Shown: positions 23,550 to 26,759 of the stretch, piece by piece
How positions within the stretch are numbered: the first letter of the stretch is position 1
Layout: each line of letters starts with the position of its first letter
Source: Alistipes sp.
GTDB taxonomy: Bacteria; Bacteroidota; Bacteroidia; Bacteroidales; Rikenellaceae
Reading direction: 5' to 3'
Assembly (NCBI GenBank): GCA_020026415.1
Contig: JAHHQL010000023.1
Location: 1 to 26,759, forward strand
Length of the DNA: 26,759 nt
Position numbers and translations under genes: made by a program
The notes under the pieces: generated by a model
Databases searched by the model: none
What the model saw: only the letters and a program-made list of their open reading frames with translations
What the model was told of the DNA's origin: nothing

Positions 23550-24179
23550 ATGGATTTCATAACTGTTATTGATTACATCGGTACTTTTGCTTTTGCCATC
23601 AGCGGTATCCGTCTGGCTTCGGCAAAGCATTTCGATTGGTTTGGTGCTTATGTGGTAGGTTTCGTGACGGCTGTCGGCGGTGGTACCATGCGTGATCTGA
23701 TGCTCGGATATTCGCATCCGTTCTGGATGGACAACATCGGTTATCTGTTGGTGTCGGGTTCGGCACTGCTGTTCTGTATCATCCTGCGCCGTTATGTCGT
23801 ACGACTCAACAATACGTTTTTCATCTTCGATGCCATCGGTCTGGGACTGTTTACCGTGGTCGGCGTGGAGAAAAGTATTGCGGTGGGGCAACCGATGTGG
23901 GTCGGTATCATTATGGGTACGATGACAGGTGCTGCGGGCGGTATGTTCCGCGATATTTTCATCAACGAAGTGCCTCTGATCTTTCGTAAAGATATTTACG
24001 CCATTGCCTGCGTGCTGGGCGGTATGATCTACTGGGTGTGCCTCAAGATGCACCTCACGACCGAAATGACGGGTCTGATCACGGCAATTTCGGTCATTGT
24101 GATCCGTGTGCTTGCCGTACATTACAATATCTGTCTGCCGTGCTTGCGTGCGGAGGATGATCTGGAATCCAAGAAATAA
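23550..24179 (+). CDS. TRIC-type cation channel / UPF0126 family membrane protein
   Basis: The 209-residue inner-membrane protein is made of two UPF0126 repeats (YicG/YadS type), with about seven hydrophobic helices. The repeat signatures are FAISGIRLASAKHFDWFGAY followed by GGGTMRDLMLG (first repeat, about 16-53), and FDAIGLGLFTVVGVEKSIA followed by GAAGGMFRDIF (second repeat, about 91-138). Bacterial homologues of the animal TRIC channel form trimers that pass K+. A role in glycine uptake has also been proposed for some members, so the substrate here is open. It is a single-gene unit with its own terminator. Confidence 0.93.
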   Translation: MDFITVIDYIGTFAFAISGIRLASAKHFDWFGAYVVGFVTAVGGGTMRDLMLGYSHPFWMDNIGYLLVSGSALLFCIILRRYVVRLNNTFFIFDAIGLGLFTVVGVEKSIAVGQPMWVGIIMGTMTGAAGGMFRDIFINEVPLIFRKDIYAIACVLGGMIYWVCLKMHLTTEMTGLITAISVIVIRVLAVHYNICLPCLRAEDDLESKK

Positions 24180-24196
24180 TTTGAATCGCAATACGC

Positions 24197-24232
24197 AAAA
24201 GACCGCTTCCTTCGGGAGAGCGGTCTTTTTTT
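24197..24232. terminator. Bidirectional intrinsic terminator
   Basis: AAAAGACCGCT (24197-24207) pairs with AGCGGTCTTTT (24218-24228), with a CCTTCGGGAG-type loop, followed by a T-run to 24232. It lies between the convergent TRIC and pseudouridine synthase genes and has an A-run for the other strand. Confidence 0.92.
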
Positions 24233-24234
24233 GT

Positions 24235-25854
24235 TTAGAAGTCGGCAGGTTGTTCAAAACTCAGGATGCGACCTGTGGCGGGATGACGAAATTGCAGAAA
24301 TTCGGCATGGAGCATCAGCCGCTTGTCTGCTTTGCCATAAAGCGGATCGCCGACAATCGGGCAGTTCAGTCCCTCGTGGTGGGCGGTATGGACACGGAGT
24401 TGGTGTGTGCGCCCCGTGATGGGGTAAAAGGCAATGCGGGTACGGTTGTCCGACCGCGAAATCACCTTATAGCGGGTGATGGCGCGTTTGCCGTATTGCT
24501 CGCTGACCATTTGACGCGGGCGATCTTCGGGATTGGGGCAGAGCGGAAGGTCGATCACTCCTTCATCACCGGAAACAATGCCCTCCAAAATTGCCGTATA
24601 GCGTTTTTGTATGCTTCGTTCCTCGAATTGAGCCTGAAGTTTCTGGTGGGTCTGCTTATCCTTGGCAACGACCAGAAGACCCGATGTCCCCATATCAAGA
24701 CGATGGACAATCAGCGGACTTTGCGTATTTTTGAAGCGTTTGCGCAAGATTTGTTCGACGGAAGGTGCTTCTTCCCTGCCTGCCACCGAAAGCATCCCCG
24801 CAGGCTTGACCACAACGGCAAGATTGTCGTCCTCGTAGAGGATTCTCAAACGATCGGGCGCGGGATGCCCTTGGTGCAGAGGATTGGACTCGACTTCCAA
24901 ACCTTGGAGCATAAAGGTCAGAATCGGCAGGCATTTGCTGCGGCAGGAGGGGTAGAAATGTCCGTGGTGGCGGATCTCGCCTTTGGGCGATGCACCCCAC
25001 CAAAATTCGCCCATCGCCACGGGGCGAAGTCCCTGTCGGTAAGCCTCCTGCAAGAGTTTCGGTGCGGCACATTCGCCTGCACCTGCGGGTGGCTCTTTAT
25101 GGGCGTATTCCTCGAAAATTTGGCACAGATCGCGCTCCTCACCACGAGCATTCAACATCCGGAAATGTTCGAAAATTTCGCGTTGCAGGTCGGCAGATCG
25201 CCGTTTGCGTTCCTCCTTTAACAGGTCGATCTGACGGGTAGCCTCAGCGAGTTGCTCCTCAAGCATAGTGATCTTCTTCTGCCACGATTGACTGAGGCGT
25301 TTGTATTCTGCCTTTTGATGCCGGCTCTCGGCGGTAAGGCGGGCAAGGGTTTCGGGTGTTGCTCCAAGGCGTTGCGCATTGCGTTGGCATTTGGCCTCCT
25401 TTAAGGTGGCTTTGGCTTCTCGGAGTGCTCGGTCGGCATCCGTGCGAGTCTTGTCGAGATCGTCTTTTAGGCGGAGCAGATCCGTATCGTGTTCCATGTG
25501 ATCAACCTTCGAGTTGATCGCATCGAGCAGGCGTTCGCCCTGCTTGAAAAAGCCCTCTTTCTGCATCATGTCATAAACCGGGGGTACAAATCCCTCAAGA
25601 CGGTTCGTTGCGGCAAGATTGCCCGAAAAGGCTGCCAAATAACCGACTTCTCCCTTGGGATCTTCCGTGACAAGCACCCCGAACATCTTGCCTTGGGCAA
25701 TTTCCCCGTGCCACTGGGTTTGCATGAGGAGATACTGTTGCAATTCCTCGGCCGCACGGATTACCAACGGGTGGGGCGTATAGCAAAACGGGTAGGTAAA
25801 ACGGGAAGGCAGCGAGCACCTTTCAATCGGTTGTTTGAAACGATGATAATTCAT
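24235..25854 (-). CDS. RluA-family pseudouridine synthase with long N-terminal coiled-coil extension
   Basis: The C-terminal ~215 residues (about 330-539) are an RluA-type RNA pseudouridine synthase. The catalytic Asp387 lies in HRLDMGTSGLLVVAKD, with the family blocks QKRYTAILEG, ITRYKVI, GRTHQLRVHTAHHEGLNCPIVGDPLYG and the terminal HPATGRILSFEQPADF. In front lie about 330 extra residues: a conserved-looking head (FTYPFCYTPHPLVIRAAEEL, then GKMFGVLVTED), a charged coiled coil at about 122-226, and a globular part with GEFWWGASP and CRSKC. This long form occurs in Bacteroidetes. The rRNA or tRNA site modified cannot be told from sequence. There is no S4 domain. Confidence 0.93.
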   Translation of the reverse strand: MNYHRFKQPIERCSLPSRFTYPFCYTPHPLVIRAAEELQQYLLMQTQWHGEIAQGKMFGVLVTEDPKGEVGYLAAFSGNLAATNRLEGFVPPVYDMMQKEGFFKQGERLLDAINSKVDHMEHDTDLLRLKDDLDKTRTDADRALREAKATLKEAKCQRNAQRLGATPETLARLTAESRHQKAEYKRLSQSWQKKITMLEEQLAEATRQIDLLKEERKRRSADLQREIFEHFRMLNARGEERDLCQIFEEYAHKEPPAGAGECAAPKLLQEAYRQGLRPVAMGEFWWGASPKGEIRHHGHFYPSCRSKCLPILTFMLQGLEVESNPLHQGHPAPDRLRILYEDDNLAVVVKPAGMLSVAGREEAPSVEQILRKRFKNTQSPLIVHRLDMGTSGLLVVAKDKQTHQKLQAQFEERSIQKRYTAILEGIVSGDEGVIDLPLCPNPEDRPRQMVSEQYGKRAITRYKVISRSDNRTRIAFYPITGRTHQLRVHTAHHEGLNCPIVGDPLYGKADKRLMLHAEFLQFRHPATGRILSFEQPADF

Positions 25855-25859
25855 GAGTA

Positions 25860-25892
25860 CAAAGATACAAAGTTTTCTACTCTTCCCCCAAA
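25860..25892 (-). promoter_or_regulatory. Promoter of the pseudouridine synthase gene
   Basis: On the minus strand TTTG (25892-25889), 21 bp, then TATCTTTG (25867-25860), both exact. Only five bases separate the -7 motif from the ATG at 25854, so the transcript may be leaderless. The -33 element lies directly past the stop codon of the upstream gene. Confidence 0.7.
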
Positions 25893-25895
25893 ATA

Positions 25896-26759
25896 TTATT
25901 TCTGCGCCTCGGATTTTTGGATCGAATCGACAAAGGCCGAAAGCGAATCGACACAGGCGTCGATGCCATGACCGCTGTTCAGGGCGATGTCATAATATTC
26001 CATTTTGCCCCATTGGATTTTGGTGAAGTAATCGTGATACTCCGAGCGGGCGTGGTCGTACTCATCGAGCATCTGGATCGCCTTCTCGCGCGAGAAATGA
26101 TAGTCCTTCATGATGCGGGCGATACGGATTTCCCGATCGGCATAGACGAATACATTGACCAGTTGCGCTTTGTTGCGAAGCACATATTCGACACAACGGC
26201 CGATGATCACACACGAACCTTTGGCGGCAAGGCGTTCGATGGATTCGCTTTGTGCCATAAAGATCTGATGGCTGATGGGAAGATAATGTCCGTTCAGGTA
26301 CAATCCTGCGGGCATCGGAGTCGAATTTTCCTCCATGGCCACGACATGCTCGGCATAACCGCTGATCTCGGCCGTCAGTTCATTGACCTCCTTGTCGTAA
26401 AAGGGGATGCCCATCTTCTCGGCAAGACGGCGACCGATGATGCTTCCGCCCGATCCGAATTGACGGCTGATGGTGACAACCAAATGATTGCCGACCGCGG
26501 AGGCGGCATTACGGATCTTGTCGGTGACCTCAAATCGTTTCTCGGTCATTACAAACACCGCCGCCAAAAGAGCCGTCGTACCCTCGGCAATGGGGATGGT
26601 GAGCCAAAGTCCCGTCTTGGCAAATAGATGCGAAAGTACAATCGCCCCGATCACGGGCAGGGCAACACCGCGCAGAATCATCAGCGTCAGCGATTTTGCG
26701 GCGTATTGGATAGACTGGTAGTAAATTCCGATGCAGATACCCACGCTCATCAAAAGATA
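25896..26759 (-). CDS. MATE-type transporter fused to a cytidylate kinase-like domain (5' end outside window)
   Basis: The frame is open through the window end, so the N-terminus is missing. The visible first ~75 residues are the last two transmembrane helices of a MATE exporter (SLTLMILRGVALPVIGAIVL, then GLWLTIPIAEGTTALLAAVF). After a short linker (EKRFEVTDKIRNAASAVG) comes a complete P-loop domain of the Cytidylate_kin2 type: VVTISRQFGSGGSIIGRRLA (P-loop GSGGS), AEKMGIPFYDKEV, GSCVIIGRC, FVYADREIRIARIM and a basic lid region (FSREKAIQMLDEYDHARSEY). No stop or clear restart lies between the two parts. A catalytic role in CMP phosphorylation is doubtful for this family, and a regulatory role for the transporter is possible. 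Confidence 0.85.
   Translation of the reverse strand, partial: YLLMSVGICIGIYYQSIQYAAKSLTLMILRGVALPVIGAIVLSHLFAKTGLWLTIPIAEGTTALLAAVFVMTEKRFEVTDKIRNAASAVGNHLVVTISRQFGSGGSIIGRRLAEKMGIPFYDKEVNELTAEISGYAEHVVAMEENSTPMPAGLYLNGHYLPISHQIFMAQSESIERLAAKGSCVIIGRCVEYVLRNKAQLVNVFVYADREIRIARIMKDYHFSREKAIQMLDEYDHARSEYHDYFTKIQWGKMEYYDIALNSGHGIDACVDSLSAFVDSIQKSEAQK

Noticed and set aside
24106..25221. 371-codon plus-strand frame overlapping the pseudouridine synthase
   Set aside because: It is antisense to a gene with a complete catalytic motif set and crosses a strong bidirectional terminator.
1..26759. tRNA, rRNA and CRISPR arrays
   Set aside because: None found on reading both strands. The repeats in the phage ends are too few and irregular to be a CRISPR array.

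Overview
The window looks like a chromosome segment of a Bacteroidales bacterium. An Alistipes/Rikenellaceae-type genome fits best from gene content and codon use, but this is inference and no rRNA is present. The support is: several promoters with the Bacteroidetes -7 motif TAnnTTTG (TATCTTTG at 5711, 11469, and on the minus strand at 13895 and 25860), a classical menaquinone operon with the short Bacteroidetes-type MenE, and BACON-like domains in a phage fibre.

Layout. (1) 1-5562, + strand: end of an FtsX/MacB-type permease, then a LolD/MacB-type ATPase and two ~775-residue FtsX-type permeases, closed by a strong terminator at 5585-5616. (2) 5758-11430, + strand: menF-menD-menB-menC-menE, tightly packed under one promoter, converting chorismate to o-succinylbenzoyl-CoA and then DHNA-CoA. 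menA and menH are not here. (3) 11509-12903: a C1-family (bleomycin hydrolase-like) peptidase with a signal peptide. It shares a bidirectional terminator with a convergent secreted DNA/RNA non-specific endonuclease (12974-13870, - strand). (4) About 13990-23450: a mobile-element remnant inserted between the divergent endonuclease and TRIC-channel genes. (5) 23550-26759: a TRIC/UPF0126 membrane protein, then convergent minus-strand genes for an RluA-type pseudouridine synthase with a long N-terminal extension and a MATE transporter fused to a cytidylate-kinase-like domain (cut by the window end).

The element is the most interesting part. Its gene order is tape-measure C-terminus, DUF6046-like protein, gpD/Mu P-like hub, gp45-like spike, gp25/gp46-like, LysM-like, gp47-like (baseplate J), a gene in the gp48 position, collar fibre, coiled-coil fibre, BACON fibre and mom. 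This matches the right half of a Mu-like transposable phage, ending in a homologue of Mom, the Mu DNA-modification enzyme. Head, lysis, transposase and sheath/tube genes are absent and the tape measure lacks its N-terminal part. A perfect 17-bp inverted repeat lies at 14086-14102 and 23432-23448, with further copies at the left. I read this as a large internal deletion that kept both phage ends.

Inside it, two genes carry a one-base loss in a homopolymer, and the fibre gene is split within a BACON-like domain in a way that resembles exchangeable C-terminal cassettes. The region before mom holds an unusually dense set of mutually exclusive complementary segments. One covers the mom ribosome-binding region, and a candidate minus-strand small RNA (about 22396 to 22246) has its own promoter-like motif. 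This leader/small-RNA arrangement at mom is my best candidate for something undescribed.
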